45,164 nucleotides of DNA from an uncultured Granulosicoccaceae bacterium (GTDB taxonomy: Bacteria; Pseudomonadota; Gammaproteobacteria; Granulosicoccales; Granulosicoccaceae): positions 1 through 45,164 of the forward strand of contig CALHNS010000043.1 of NCBI GenBank assembly GCA_938035125.1, in the 5' to 3' direction. Positions 27,993-37,188 of the stretch are shown here, one piece after another. The notes under the pieces were generated by a model. That model ran no database searches and was not told where the DNA came from. It saw only the letters and a list, made by a program, of their open reading frames with translations. Positions within the stretch are counted from its first letter, which is position 1; every line of letters starts with the position of its first letter. The position numbers and the translations under genes were made by a program.

Positions 27993-29954
27993 ATGCAACA
28001 AGATTCAGGGCTTGGTTTAACGCACTGGAAAGTAACTACCGATTCACAGGGGATTTTGTGGGCGGCATGTGATCGAGAAGGTGAATCAACTAACGCGTTG
28101 TCAGAACCTATCTTGCAGGAGCTGGAAACTATTGTTTCTCATGCTGAAAAAACAAACCCGAAAGGCTTGGTTATTAAGTCGGCTAAAGCGGGAAGTTTTA
28201 TTCTGGGCGCGGATATAAAAGAATTTGACAACTACACCGATGCATCTGAAGTTGAAAAGAAAATTCTTGAAGTGCATGAAATTTTCTCGCGCCTTGAGAA
28301 CTTAAAGTGCACAACAGTTGCCACCGTGCATGGTTTTTGTTTAGGCGGCGGGTTAGAGCTTGCCATGGCATGCGATTATTTAATAGCGATGAACGTTGCC
28401 GAAACGCGTCTGGGGCTGCCTGAAGTGAAGCTTGGTATCTTTCCAGCCTTTGGCGGAACGGTGCGTGTAACCGAACGCGCGGGCGGCTTTGAAGGGATGC
28501 AACTCATTCTTACCGGGCGCATGTTGCGCGCCACCGCTGCAAGAAAACTTGGCGTGGTAGATGAGCTGGTGGATGAATTCGGTAACTTAGATTGGGCTGC
28601 ACGTCGCGCAATCACACAAGGGCGTAAAAAGCGCCTAGCTAAAGGCAAGGCTGCGTTAACTAATCGCAATCCGATTCGCAAAGGGTTGGCAGCGGTTATG
28701 AGAAATAAAACGGCCGATAAGGTCAGCCCTGATCACTACCCAGCGCCGTTTAAAGTAATCGATCTGTGGGAAGAACATCGCGATAATCGTCAGCGAATGT
28801 TTAAAGCTGAAGCGGCTGAAGCCAGTCAGTTGATGGTTGGGGATGTTTCGAAAAATTTACGACGCATATTTTTCCTAACTGAACGTATGAAAGGCTTGGG
28901 CAAAGCCACCGACTTTAACGTTAAACGCGTGCACGTGGTGGGCGCAGGCGTTATGGGAGGTGATATCGCGGCATGGTGTGTGGTGCAAGGGTTTGAAGTT
29001 ACCCTTCAAGATCGAGAGCTTAAATACATAGAGCCTGCTTTGAAACGTGCCAAAGCATTATTTAAGAAAAAGCTAAAGCAAAAGCCTGCGATTTCTGCAG
29101 CCATCAGCCGCTTAAAGCCAGATGTTGAAGGTGACGGAGTGGCTCGTGCTGATGTGGTTATTGAAGCTATTTATGAAGATGTGGATGCAAAGCGTGCGTT
29201 ATATGCAGCGCTTGAACCTGTAATGGCAGAGCACGCTATTTTAGCCACCAACACATCAGCGTTGCCGTTAGAGGAATTAGCCAAAGAGCTTAAAGACCCT
29301 AAACGGTTAATTGGGCTGCACTTTTTTAACCCGGTGGCCAAAATGCCATTGGTTGAAGTGATAAAGGGTGTTGATACCGGTGAGGATTGGGTCAGTAAAG
29401 GCTGTGCTTTTTGTTCTGCCATAAACCGTTTTCCATTGCCCACCAAAAGCTCTCCTGGTTTCTTGGTGAATCGTGTGCTTGCGCCTTATTTAATGGAAGC
29501 GATTACCATGCTGTTGGAAGGCTATGAAAAGGAAGCCATTGATGCTTCTGCGATTCGATTTGGCATGCCCATGGGGCCAATTGAATTGGCCGATGTGGTT
29601 GGGCTGGATGTGTGTATGAAAGTAGCTGAAACCTTAGCTGAAGGTGATGTCAGTGCACAACGCGATTTGTTGCAAGGCATGATTGATGACAACCGCTTAG
29701 GTAAGAAAACAGGTGAAGGTTTTTATCGGTGGGAGAAAGGGCGCGCAGATCGTGAAAAACGCAATTTAGACAGCCCCTATGGGGATGAAATTGCCGAACG
29801 ATTGATGAAGCCCTTTCTAGCCGAATGTAAAGCAGCATCCCGTGACGGTATCGTTGCTGATGATGATTTACTCGATGCAGGCATCATTTTCGGTACTGGC
29901 TTCGCCCCGTTTACCGGTGGTCCGATGAACTATTTAGCAAACCAAGACGCTTAA
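27993..29954 (+). CDS. fadJ: Enoyl-CoA hydratase / 3-hydroxyacyl-CoA dehydrogenase (FadJ-like)
   Basis: Bifunctional beta-oxidation alpha subunit. ATG 27993 has AGGAG seven nt upstream (653 aa). The N-terminal crotonase domain shows LGADIKEFD and the two catalytic glutamates in GGGLELAMACD and GLPEVKLGIFPAFGG. The NAD-binding domain begins VVGAGVMGGDIAAW (about residue 317 onward), with HFFNPVAKMPLVEVI in the active-site region. The protein ends only about 10 residues after GTGFAPFTGG, whereas E. coli FadJ (714 aa) and FadB continue for roughly 50 residues more. The thiolase partner starts 10 bp downstream. FadJ rather than FadB is inferred from the gene pair and thiolase length. Confidence 0.9.
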   Translation: MQQDSGLGLTHWKVTTDSQGILWAACDREGESTNALSEPILQELETIVSHAEKTNPKGLVIKSAKAGSFILGADIKEFDNYTDASEVEKKILEVHEIFSRLENLKCTTVATVHGFCLGGGLELAMACDYLIAMNVAETRLGLPEVKLGIFPAFGGTVRVTERAGGFEGMQLILTGRMLRATAARKLGVVDELVDEFGNLDWAARRAITQGRKKRLAKGKAALTNRNPIRKGLAAVMRNKTADKVSPDHYPAPFKVIDLWEEHRDNRQRMFKAEAAEASQLMVGDVSKNLRRIFFLTERMKGLGKATDFNVKRVHVVGAGVMGGDIAAWCVVQGFEVTLQDRELKYIEPALKRAKALFKKKLKQKPAISAAISRLKPDVEGDGVARADVVIEAIYEDVDAKRALYAALEPVMAEHAILATNTSALPLEELAKELKDPKRLIGLHFFNPVAKMPLVEVIKGVDTGEDWVSKGCAFCSAINRFPLPTKSSPGFLVNRVLAPYLMEAITMLLEGYEKEAIDASAIRFGMPMGPIELADVVGLDVCMKVAETLAEGDVSAQRDLLQGMIDDNRLGKKTGEGFYRWEKGRADREKRNLDSPYGDEIAERLMKPFLAECKAASRDGIVADDDLLDAGIIFGTGFAPFTGGPMNYLANQDA

Positions 29955-29964
29955 GGCATCCATT

Positions 29965-31242
29965 ATGAGTAAGAACACATTACGACCCGTTGCCATTGTG
30001 GGCGCCACTCGCATACCGTTTTGTCGCTCCAATACCTCTTACGCAAGCCTTGGCAATTTGAAAATGCTAAGCACGGTGTTAAAGGGGTTGGTTGATCAAT
30101 ACGATTTGAAAGGCGTTGAACTAGGAGAGGTGAACGCGGGTGCGGTGATCACTCACACTAAAGATTGGAATTTAGCCAGAGAAGCGGTGTTATCGTCGGG
30201 CTTATCGCCTAATACGCCTGCCACAACGATGCAACAAGCGTGCGGCACCAGCTTACAAGCGGCACTAACCGCCAGTGCAAAAATTGCGTCTGGTCAAGTT
30301 GAATCAGCCATTGCCGCAGGCAGCGACACCGTCAGTGATGTGCCTATTGTGTTCAGTAAAAAGTTTTCACGCCGGTTGGTTAAATTAGGTAAAGCCAAAA
30401 GTTTGAAGGCAAAATTAGGCGTTTTTAAGGGCTTAAGCGCAAGAGAGCTGGCACCCGTACCGCCTTCTGTTAACGAACCGCGTACCTTGCTTAGCATGGG
30501 ACAGCATTGTGAGTTAATGGCTAAACAGTGGGGTATAACCCGTAAAGATCAGGATGAACTTGCTCTAGCCAGCCACTTAAATGCAGCAGCAGCCTATGAT
30601 CGCGGCTTTTTTGAAGACTTATTAATCCCTTGTGAAGGTGTTGTTCAAGATAACAACATGCGTCCGAATTCCACATTAGATGCGTTAGCTGGATTACGAA
30701 CTGCCTACGATAAAACAGACACAGGCACGCTTACCGCGGGTAACAGCACACCGCTAACCGATGGGGCCAGTGGCGTTATCTTGGCTTCAGAAGAGTGGGC
30801 CAAAGAACACGGTTTACCCGTGCTCGCCTACTTAACGCACGGTCAAACCTCGGCTGTCGATTTTGTGGGTGGGGAGGGTCTATTGATGGCGCCCACAGTA
30901 GCTGTGCACAAAATGCTAGAGCGGGCCGAGCTAAAATTGCAGGATTTTGACTTCTACGAAATTCATGAGGCCTTCGCAGCTCAGGTGCTGTGTACCTTAA
31001 AGGCTTGGGAAGACGATGATTATTGCCGCAAAATGGGGGCCTCTGGGGCTTTAGGCTCAATTGATCGCAGTAAAATGAACGTGAATGGTTCGAGTCTTGC
31101 GGTAGGACATCCATTCGCAGCCACCGGCGGCAGAATCATCGGTACCTTATCCAAAATGCTGAACGAAAAAGGCAGTGGGCGGGGGCTGATTTCAGTGTGC
31201 ACGGCAGGTGGCATGGGTGTAACAGCAATTCTAGAAAAGTGA
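29965..31242 (+). CDS. fadI: Acetyl-CoA C-acyltransferase (thiolase, FadI-like)
   Basis: Beta subunit of the fatty-acid oxidation complex (425 aa; E. coli FadI has 436). Catalytic residues are all present: nucleophilic Cys93 in QQACGTSLQAA, histidines in EIHEAFAAQVL and NGSSLAVGHPFAATGGRI, and the second cysteine in CTAGGMGVTAI. It cleaves 3-ketoacyl-CoA to acetyl-CoA. It follows fadJ by 10 bp, in the FadJ-then-FadI order, and length and loop content favour FadI over FadA. The next gene begins 9 bp downstream. Confidence 0.92.
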   Translation: MSKNTLRPVAIVGATRIPFCRSNTSYASLGNLKMLSTVLKGLVDQYDLKGVELGEVNAGAVITHTKDWNLAREAVLSSGLSPNTPATTMQQACGTSLQAALTASAKIASGQVESAIAAGSDTVSDVPIVFSKKFSRRLVKLGKAKSLKAKLGVFKGLSARELAPVPPSVNEPRTLLSMGQHCELMAKQWGITRKDQDELALASHLNAAAAYDRGFFEDLLIPCEGVVQDNNMRPNSTLDALAGLRTAYDKTDTGTLTAGNSTPLTDGASGVILASEEWAKEHGLPVLAYLTHGQTSAVDFVGGEGLLMAPTVAVHKMLERAELKLQDFDFYEIHEAFAAQVLCTLKAWEDDDYCRKMGASGALGSIDRSKMNVNGSSLAVGHPFAATGGRIIGTLSKMLNEKGSGRGLISVCTAGGMGVTAILEK

Positions 31243-31251
31243 GACAAACGC

Positions 31252-31977
31252 ATGATGAATCGGTGGGGATGTTTAATTAGCTACGGATTGTTACTGGGCG
31301 CATTACTATTTAGCCCAGCCCATGCGCAGGAAGATAGTGGTAACTCACTACCGCTTAATGTTTTTACCCTAAGTGCGTCAGCGTCGGGTGAGGCTGCAAA
31401 TGATTTGATGCGGGTAACGATTGTTGCGCAAGATGAAGGCGAGGACTCTGCCGATTTGCAATCGCGTGTGAACGCCACCACGCAGTGGGCTTTATCGCGG
31501 CTGCGTCCTTACACGCAAATCGATGTAAAAACGCAAGACTATCAAACCTTCCCAAAATACAACAAAAACCGAAATAACATCATCGGTTGGCGTGCGTCTC
31601 AAACACTGCATTTAGAAACGACCGATGTAAAATCTGCAGGTGATGCCATTCGCAAATTACAAGAGCGCTTGCAAGTCACCAGTATCCGATTTGAACCTAC
31701 CCCATCAACTCGTAGTGGTGTTGAAGATCAATTAATTAACGAAGCATTGGATGCATTTAAGCAACGTGCTCAGCTCATCCGTTCGAATATTGGTGCACCT
31801 GGTTACAACCTTCTTAACATCAATGTGCAAACCGGTGCCTCTTTTGCCCAACCAAAATTTCGTGGTGATGTGGCCATGATGCGTTCGGAAAGTGTGGCGC
31901 AACCTGCGCTTGAAGCGGGTTCAAGTGTAATAACGGTTAACGTTACTGGACGTATCCAATTGGGAGATGTTCAATGA
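31252..31977 (+). CDS. SIMPL/DUF541 family periplasmic protein
   Basis: This 241-residue protein has a signal peptide (about 1-26, ending AHAQ). The mature portion has the SIMPL-domain pattern: FTLSASASGEAANDLMRVTIVAQDEG, an internal Ser/Ala-rich helix LQSRVNATTQWALSRL, and the conserved ending SSVITVNVTGRIQL. Such proteins include E. coli YggE, associated with oxidative-stress relief. Two initiating methionines (31252, 31255) are possible. It overlaps the downstream deaminase gene by 4 bp (ATGA), which is an unusual partnership. Confidence 0.85.
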   Translation: MMNRWGCLISYGLLLGALLFSPAHAQEDSGNSLPLNVFTLSASASGEAANDLMRVTIVAQDEGEDSADLQSRVNATTQWALSRLRPYTQIDVKTQDYQTFPKYNKNRNNIIGWRASQTLHLETTDVKSAGDAIRKLQERLQVTSIRFEPTPSTRSGVEDQLINEALDAFKQRAQLIRSNIGAPGYNLLNINVQTGASFAQPKFRGDVAMMRSESVAQPALEAGSSVITVNVTGRIQLGDVQ

Positions 31978-32420
31978 GCGAGCACTTGCCATTTATGCAA
32001 GCTGCAATTGAAGAAGCCCAAAAGGGTCGACAAAGCGGTGGCATTCCTATCGGATCGGTCTTGGTCATCGATGGAAAAATTGTGGGCCGAGGGCATAATC
32101 AGCGCGTACAACACGGAAGTGCCATTCGGCACGCTGAAATGGATTGCCTAGAATCGGCCGGTCGGCTAAGTGCGAAGGACTATCAGCGCGCCGTCATCTA
32201 TTCCACCTTGTCCCCATGTGATATGTGCAGTGGGGCCATATTGCTGTACGGAATTCCCCATGTGGTAGTGGGTGAAAACAAGACTTTCCAAGGCCCTGAA
32301 GAATACGTTCGCGGCCGTGGTGTTACGGTGGAAATCCTGAATGATGCGGCTTGTGTGGCCATGATGGAGGAATTCATTGAGGCTGAGCCTACGCTGTGGA
32401 ATGAGGACATCGGCGAGTAG
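31974..32420 (+). CDS. Cytosine deaminase of the fungal (Fcy1-like) CDA-fold type
   Basis: Zinc-dependent cytidine-deaminase-fold enzyme of 148 aa. The zinc and catalytic residues are His53 and Glu55 (HAE) and Cys82/Cys85 (SPCDMC). Beyond the general motif, it matches remembered yeast cytosine deaminase over its length: GGxPIG, GRGHNxRxQxGSA (Asn42), TLSPCDMCxGAI, YGIPxxVVGEN, and the C-terminal EDIGE, whose Asp145 corresponds to the substrate-contacting Asp155. It probably converts cytosine to uracil. This is unlike E. coli CodA, an amidohydrolase. TadA is disfavoured by the fungal-type C-terminus. It starts inside the SIMPL stop codon. Confidence 0.8.
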   Translation: MSEHLPFMQAAIEEAQKGRQSGGIPIGSVLVIDGKIVGRGHNQRVQHGSAIRHAEMDCLESAGRLSAKDYQRAVIYSTLSPCDMCSGAILLYGIPHVVVGENKTFQGPEEYVRGRGVTVEILNDAACVAMMEEFIEAEPTLWNEDIGE

Positions 32421-32455
32421 GGCGGATCTTTGTCACGACGTCTAATCGACAAGAG

Positions 32456-32481
32456 GCGACATCGGTGAGAATTTATGTCGC
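32456..32481. repeat. Inverted repeat upstream of etfB
   Basis: Perfect 7-bp arms, GCGACAT (32456-32462) and ATGTCGC (32475-32481), are separated by 12 nt. They lie in the 168-bp gap between the cytosine deaminase and etfB. There is no T-run after it, so a classical terminator is unlikely. It could be a regulator-binding site for the etf operon or chance. Confidence 0.35.
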
Positions 32482-32588
32482 GTGGTGGGGATCATTTTGC
32501 ATTTTTGAGTGCCTTAACAGGCTTATAAACAGGTAGTATCGCTGCGGCGAACTAACAAATATCTCTCCCTTTTTTTGGAGTATAAACA

Positions 32589-33338
32589 GTGAAAATTCTG
32601 GTGGGCGTGAAACGCGTTCTTGACTACAACGTTAAGGCCCGAGTAAACGCGGATAAAACCGGCATTGAATTGGCGAATGTCAAAATGTCGATGAACCCCT
32701 TTGATGAAATTGCGGTGGAAGAAGCGCTGCGCATCAAAGAAGCGGGCAATGCTGAAGAAGTCATTGCTGTCTCTATTGGCCCATCTCAAAGCCAAGAAAC
32801 CATTCGCACAGCATTGGCCATGGGTGCCGATCGCGGCATCTTAATTGAGACCGATGAGCTGCTAGAGCCTTTAGCCATTGCTAAGCTGCTAAAGCACTTA
32901 GTTGAAAAGGAAGAGCCTGGTCTTATCGTGTTGGGCAAACAAGCCATCGATGGTGACAACAATCAAACCGGCCAGATGCTTTCTGCGCTAACCGGTATGG
33001 CGCAAGCCACTTTTGCCTCGAAGGTAGAATTTGAAGGCGATACCTTAAAAGTAACGCGTGAAGTCGATGCCGGTTTAGAGTCAATTAAAGTAAAAATGCC
33101 AGCGGTTCTCACCACCGATCTACGTTTGAATGAGCCTCGCTACGCAAAGCTTCCCAACATTATGAAAGCGAAGAAGAAGCCGCTTGAAACTATTGCGGTT
33201 GCCGATACAGGCGTTGACGTTAGCAGTAAGTTAACGGTTGTTGAAGTGAACGAACCTGAGCAACGCAAAGCAGGCGTTATCGTAAGCGATGTGGCGGAGT
33301 TGGTTGAAAAGCTTCGTAACGAAGCGAAAGTTATTTAA
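32589..33338 (+). CDS. etfB: Electron transfer flavoprotein, beta subunit
   Basis: Start GTG 32589 with GGAG eight nt upstream (249 aa, normal length). The N-terminus [20 protein letters not shown] and the ETF-beta signature near residues 160-180 ([30 protein letters not shown]) are diagnostic. It binds AMP and, with EtfA, carries electrons from acyl-CoA dehydrogenases to ETF-quinone oxidoreductase. The gene order EtfB then EtfA, with a 26-bp gap, is the common bacterial one. The acyl-CoA dehydrogenase and the ETF-QO in this window complete the pathway. Confidence 0.95.
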   Translation: MKILVGVKRVLDYNVKARVNADKTGIELANVKMSMNPFDEIAVEEALRIKEAGNAEEVIAVSIGPSQSQETIRTALAMGADRGILIETDELLEPLAIAKLLKHLVEKEEPGLIVLGKQAIDGDNNQTGQMLSALTGMAQATFASKVEFEGDTLKVTREVDAGLESIKVKMPAVLTTDLRLNEPRYAKLPNIMKAKKKPLETIAVADTGVDVSSKLTVVEVNEPEQRKAGVIVSDVAELVEKLRNEAKVI

Positions 33339-33364
33339 GCGCACCACGAACTGGAGAATAAATC

Positions 33365-34300
33365 ATGACAACGCTTGTAGTTGCAGAACATGAAGCTGGT
33401 GCCTTACGTCCAGCCACACTTAACGTTATATCCGCAGCGAAAGCTATCGGTAATGACATCACCGTATTGTTAGCAGGTCAGGGCGCGGGTGATGTTGCAA
33501 CCGCTGCTGGCAATGTTGACGGCGTAAGTAAAGTTTTACACGCCGATGATGCCGCCTATGCTCAAGAGATTGCAGAGAATATTGCCTCTTTAGTCATGAG
33601 CGTTGCCGAGGGTTACACGCACATTTTGTTTGCAGCCACCGCTGCAGGTAAAAACGTGATGCCACGCGTTGCGGCCATGCTAGATGTTAGCGGCATATCC
33701 GATATCACATCGGTTGAATCTGCCGATACATTCATTCGCCCAATTTATGCAGGCAATGCGATGGCAACCGTAAAAAGTGGTGATGCCACTAAAGTCATTA
33801 GCGTTCGAACTACAGCGTTTGAACCGGTGGCTGAATCTGGCGGCAGTGGTGCGGTTGAAACCCTAGCTTCCGCGGGTGCTTCCGACTTAGTAGAATTCAT
33901 CGGTGAAGAATTATCTCAATCGGATCGTCCAGAACTGACCAGTGCTGACATTGTTGTATCCGGTGGTCGCGGCATGCAAAACGGCGACAATTTCAGCATG
34001 CTCGATGAAATCGCTGAAAAACTAAATGCCGCCGTTGGCGCATCACGCGCAGCTGTCGATTCTGGATTCGTACCGAACGAATACCAAGTGGGCCAAACCG
34101 GAAAAGTGGTTGCACCTAACTTGTACATCGCGGTAGGTATTTCCGGTGCCATTCAGCATTTAGCCGGTATGAAGGACAGTAAAGTTATTGTTGCTATCAA
34201 CAAAGACGAAGAAGCGCCTATTTTCCAAGTGGCAGACTATGGCTTGGTGGCTGATTTGTTTGATGCGCTGCCCGAATTGTCTAAAGCGTTAGATGGCTAA
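33365..34300 (+). CDS. etfA: Electron transfer flavoprotein, alpha subunit
   Basis: FAD-binding partner of EtfB (311 aa). ATG 33365 has GGAG at 8 nt. The C-terminal FAD-binding region is intact: [45 protein letters not shown], and [30 protein letters not shown]. It transfers electrons from flavoprotein dehydrogenases to the membrane ETF-QO. A strong terminator 60 bp downstream closes this two-gene operon. Confidence 0.95.
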   Translation: MTTLVVAEHEAGALRPATLNVISAAKAIGNDITVLLAGQGAGDVATAAGNVDGVSKVLHADDAAYAQEIAENIASLVMSVAEGYTHILFAATAAGKNVMPRVAAMLDVSGISDITSVESADTFIRPIYAGNAMATVKSGDATKVISVRTTAFEPVAESGGSGAVETLASAGASDLVEFIGEELSQSDRPELTSADIVVSGGRGMQNGDNFSMLDEIAEKLNAAVGASRAAVDSGFVPNEYQVGQTGKVVAPNLYIAVGISGAIQHLAGMKDSKVIVAINKDEEAPIFQVADYGLVADLFDALPELSKALDG

Positions 34301-34360
34301 GGTGTAGCGTATAGAGCTTAAAGATTTAGGCTTATAGATTTATGCTTTCTAGATAGATTA

Positions 34361-34388
34361 AAAACCCGGCAATCGCCGGGTTTTTTTT
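34361..34388 (+). terminator. Rho-independent terminator after etfA
   Basis: The stem ACCCGGC/GCCGGGT, with a short AAT-type loop, is preceded by AAAA and followed by a run of eight T. It is a textbook intrinsic terminator placed just after the etfBA operon. The left-hand A-run is short, but it may also work in the reverse direction. Confidence 0.93.
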
Positions 34389-34399
34389 GCCCTGTAAAA

Positions 34400-34413
34400 C
34401 CTGTTGTAACAGG
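34400..34413. promoter_or_regulatory. Candidate operator palindrome upstream of the acyl-CoA dehydrogenase
   Basis: CCTGTT-GT-AACAGG is a perfect 6-bp inverted repeat with a 2-nt centre, just past the etfA terminator and about 180 bp before the acyl-CoA dehydrogenase start. Its form suits a dimeric repressor site, for example of a TetR-type fatty-acid regulator, but I recognise no specific consensus. The rest of 34389-34590 shows no convincing gene or promoter. Confidence 0.3.
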
Positions 34414-34590
34414 ATCGACTAGGGGCGGCATTGCGATCGTGTGGAATATCGCATTGATAATCGCCAATTCAGCTCCAAATCAAGCCTTTAGGGGAGTAAT
34501 TCATTCTCGATACACGGATTTTTCTCTAATGAGCATTAAAGAGCTAAAATATGGCCGTCGATAACGAATAAAACATCCGCAGAGAAAGCC

Positions 34591-36372
34591 ATGAGCTACA
34601 ACGCCCCTGTTCGAGATATTGCCTTCATGTTAAACAACGTGGTGGGTTTGTCCAACGTTGCCAAGTTGGAAGGTTTTGAAGAAGCAACGGAGGAGATGTC
34701 GGTCGCGATATTGGAAGAATCGGCTCGTTTCACTAGTGAGGTGTTGGCCCCGCTGAATGCTTCGGGCGATGCGGAAGGGGCCACATGGTCTGAAGAGGGT
34801 GTTAAAACCGCTGCGGGCTGGGTTGAGGCTTACGCACAATTTGTTGAAAACGGTTGGGGCGCATTATCTTTTCCTGTTGCCTACGGTGGCCAAGGCTTGC
34901 CGATGTGTTTATCTAGCGCGGTGCAAGAGATGTGGCACAGCTCGAACATGTCGTTCGGTTTATGCCCACTGTTAACACAAGGCGCTGTAGATGCGTTGGC
35001 ACACCACGCATCAGATGAATTGAAAGACACCTACCTACCGAAAATGGTTGAAGGCACATGGACGGGCACCATGAACTTAACCGAGCCCCAAGCTGGAACC
35101 GACTTAGCCGCCATTCGCAGTAAAGCTGAACCAGAAGGTGATCATTATTTAATTACCGGACAAAAAATTTACATCACTTACGGTGATCACGATATGTCGG
35201 AAAACATCGTGCACTTAGTGTTAGCAAAATTACCCGATGCGCCTGAAGGGGTGAAAGGTATTTCGTTATTTGTTGTGCCGAAATTTTTAGTGAACGATGA
35301 TGGCAGCTTAGGCGATAGAAACGATGTGCGCTGTGTATCCATTGAGCATAAGCTAGGTATTCATGCAAGCCCAACCTGTGTGATGAGCTATGGCGACAAC
35401 GGTGGTGCGATTGGTTACTTAGTGGGTAAACCTCACCACGGCTTGATGTACATGTTCACCATGATGAATCAAGCACGTCATGCGGTGGGTGTTCAAGGCT
35501 ATGGTATTGCAGAGCGTTCTTACCAACAAGCATTAGCTTATGCCAATGATCGAAAGCAAGGCCCAACACTGCTAGGTGGTAATGACAGCGAAGGTATCAT
35601 CAATCATCCCGATGTTCGCCGCATGTTAATGACCATGCGATCCTCTATTGAAGCAATGCGTGGATTAGCTCTTGAATGTGCGGCTGCGTTTGATGTGGCC
35701 GCAAAACATCCCGATGAATCGGTTCGTGAAGCCTCACAACGTCGAGGTGAATTGCTGACACCGCTTGTTAAAGGTTGGTCAACCGAGCTTGGTGTTGAGC
35801 TGTGCTCTTTAGGTGTTCAAATTCATGGTGGTATGGGTTTCATTGAAGAAACCGGTGCAGCGCAGCATCTACGTGATGCTCGAATTGCGCCTATTTATGA
35901 AGGCACCACCGCCATTCAAGCCAACGATCTTATCGGTCGTAAAACCGCTCGTGATGGCGGAAAAGGGTTGGGTGAACTGATGGCCGATATGAAACAAGTG
36001 TTGAATGAGCTTAAAGCGTCGGACGATGTGAACGTAAAAGCGGTTGCTGCACGGTTTGAACCGGCTATTGCGGCTGCAGAATCGGCTAACGAATGGCTAT
36101 TAGGCCAGAACGATCCTACCCAGCCTTCGGCAACATCTGTTGAATTTTTAATGATGCACGGCCGCTTAGCCGGTGGTTGGATCATGGCTCGCACCGCTTT
36201 AGCTGCGATAAAAGCTAAGCAAGAACCCGATGCCGATGAAGCCTACCTTGATGCAAAAACATTGCTGGCGCGCTACTACGCTGAACGCATGTTACCGTTG
36301 GTTGAGTCGGGTAAAACGATTGTTGTTGATAGTGCAGATAGCACGGTGGGTTTGGATATAGCGCAGCTATGA
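34591..36372 (+). CDS. Acyl-CoA dehydrogenase (large DmdC-like subgroup)
   Basis: FAD-dependent dehydrogenase of 593 aa, much longer than the roughly 380-residue short/medium-chain enzymes. This fits the subgroup with an extended N-terminus and extra C-terminal helical domain (DmdC/AidB-related). Visible motifs include WTGTMNLTEPQAGTDLAAIRSKA (FAD/substrate region), GKPHHGLMYMFTMMNQAR, and the catalytic-glutamate loop ARIAPIYEGTTAIQAND (Glu near residue 437). It forms the trans-2-enoyl-CoA and passes electrons to EtfAB encoded just upstream. It overlaps the enoyl-CoA hydratase gene by 4 bp. DmdC function (methylmercaptopropionyl-CoA) cannot be separated from fatty acyl-CoA use by sequence reading alone. 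Confidence 0.9.
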   Translation: MSYNAPVRDIAFMLNNVVGLSNVAKLEGFEEATEEMSVAILEESARFTSEVLAPLNASGDAEGATWSEEGVKTAAGWVEAYAQFVENGWGALSFPVAYGGQGLPMCLSSAVQEMWHSSNMSFGLCPLLTQGAVDALAHHASDELKDTYLPKMVEGTWTGTMNLTEPQAGTDLAAIRSKAEPEGDHYLITGQKIYITYGDHDMSENIVHLVLAKLPDAPEGVKGISLFVVPKFLVNDDGSLGDRNDVRCVSIEHKLGIHASPTCVMSYGDNGGAIGYLVGKPHHGLMYMFTMMNQARHAVGVQGYGIAERSYQQALAYANDRKQGPTLLGGNDSEGIINHPDVRRMLMTMRSSIEAMRGLALECAAAFDVAAKHPDESVREASQRRGELLTPLVKGWSTELGVELCSLGVQIHGGMGFIEETGAAQHLRDARIAPIYEGTTAIQANDLIGRKTARDGGKGLGELMADMKQVLNELKASDDVNVKAVAARFEPAIAAAESANEWLLGQNDPTQPSATSVEFLMMHGRLAGGWIMARTALAAIKAKQEPDADEAYLDAKTLLARYYAERMLPLVESGKTIVVDSADSTVGLDIAQL

Positions 36373-37151
36373 GTCAATACAACACAATAGAAGTCAGCAC
36401 TCAAGGTGGTGTTGGGGTAATAACGTTGAATCGCCCCGATGCGTTGAATGCGTTAAACGCTGAAATGTGTGCAGAAGTGAATGCTGCACTCGATGCGTTT
36501 GAAGTAAATGATGCTGTTGGTGCCATGGTGCTAACCGGTTCTGAAAAGTCTTTTGCAGCCGGCGCTGATATTAAGCAAATGTCCACCCAGCATTATTTAG
36601 ACACCATGAATAGAGGTTTTCTAGGTGACTGGGATCGCTTAACCCGTTGTAGAAAACCACTGCTTGCGGCCGTTAGCGGTTATGCGCTAGGTGGTGGTTG
36701 TGAAATAGCCATGATGTGCGACACAATTTATGCCGCAGATAACGCTAAATTCGGCCAACCAGAGATTAACTTAGGGGTTATTCCTGGCTTAGGTGGTACT
36801 CAGCGTTTAACTCGCCTTATTGGAAAAGCAAAGGCGATGGATATGGTACTAACAGGGCGTATGATGGATGCCACCGAAGCTGAACGATCAGGATTGGTAG
36901 CAAGAATTTTCCCTAAAGATGACTTACTGGCTGAAGTGATTAGTATTGCTGAAACCATGGCAAATCGTTCGGTGCCTGCCATTCGTTTAGCCAAAGATGC
37001 GGTGAATCTTGCGTTGAACACCACCTTAGATCAAGGCGCTCAGTGGGAACGTCAATCGTTTTACTCATTATTTGGCACCCATGGCCAGCAAGAGGGCATG
37101 GCAGCTTTTATTGAGAAAAGAGAACCTACGTTCGATTCAAAGAAACGTTGA
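36369..37151 (+). CDS. Enoyl-CoA hydratase
   Basis: Crotonase-fold enzyme of 260 aa. Oxyanion-hole motifs AAGADIKQM and SGYALGGGCEIAMMCD, plus the second catalytic glutamate in GQPEINLGVIPGLGGTQRLTRL, are all conserved. It is a standard short-chain enoyl-CoA hydratase (EC 4.2.1.17 type) that hydrates the product of the coupled acyl-CoA dehydrogenase. It starts in the ATGA overlap with that gene. Other crotonase activities are possible, but both catalytic glutamates favour the hydratase. Confidence 0.92.
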   Translation: MSQYNTIEVSTQGGVGVITLNRPDALNALNAEMCAEVNAALDAFEVNDAVGAMVLTGSEKSFAAGADIKQMSTQHYLDTMNRGFLGDWDRLTRCRKPLLAAVSGYALGGGCEIAMMCDTIYAADNAKFGQPEINLGVIPGLGGTQRLTRLIGKAKAMDMVLTGRMMDATEAERSGLVARIFPKDDLLAEVISIAETMANRSVPAIRLAKDAVNLALNTTLDQGAQWERQSFYSLFGTHGQQEGMAAFIEKREPTFDSKKR

Positions 37152-37188
37152 GCCACAAGAGAACACAACCTAGGCGATTGTTACAGTG

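Noticed and set aside
34439..34567. Plus-strand frame from a GTG between etfA and the acyl-CoA dehydrogenase
   Set aside because: There is no Shine-Dalgarno sequence and no recognisable composition, and it crosses the likely promoter zone.
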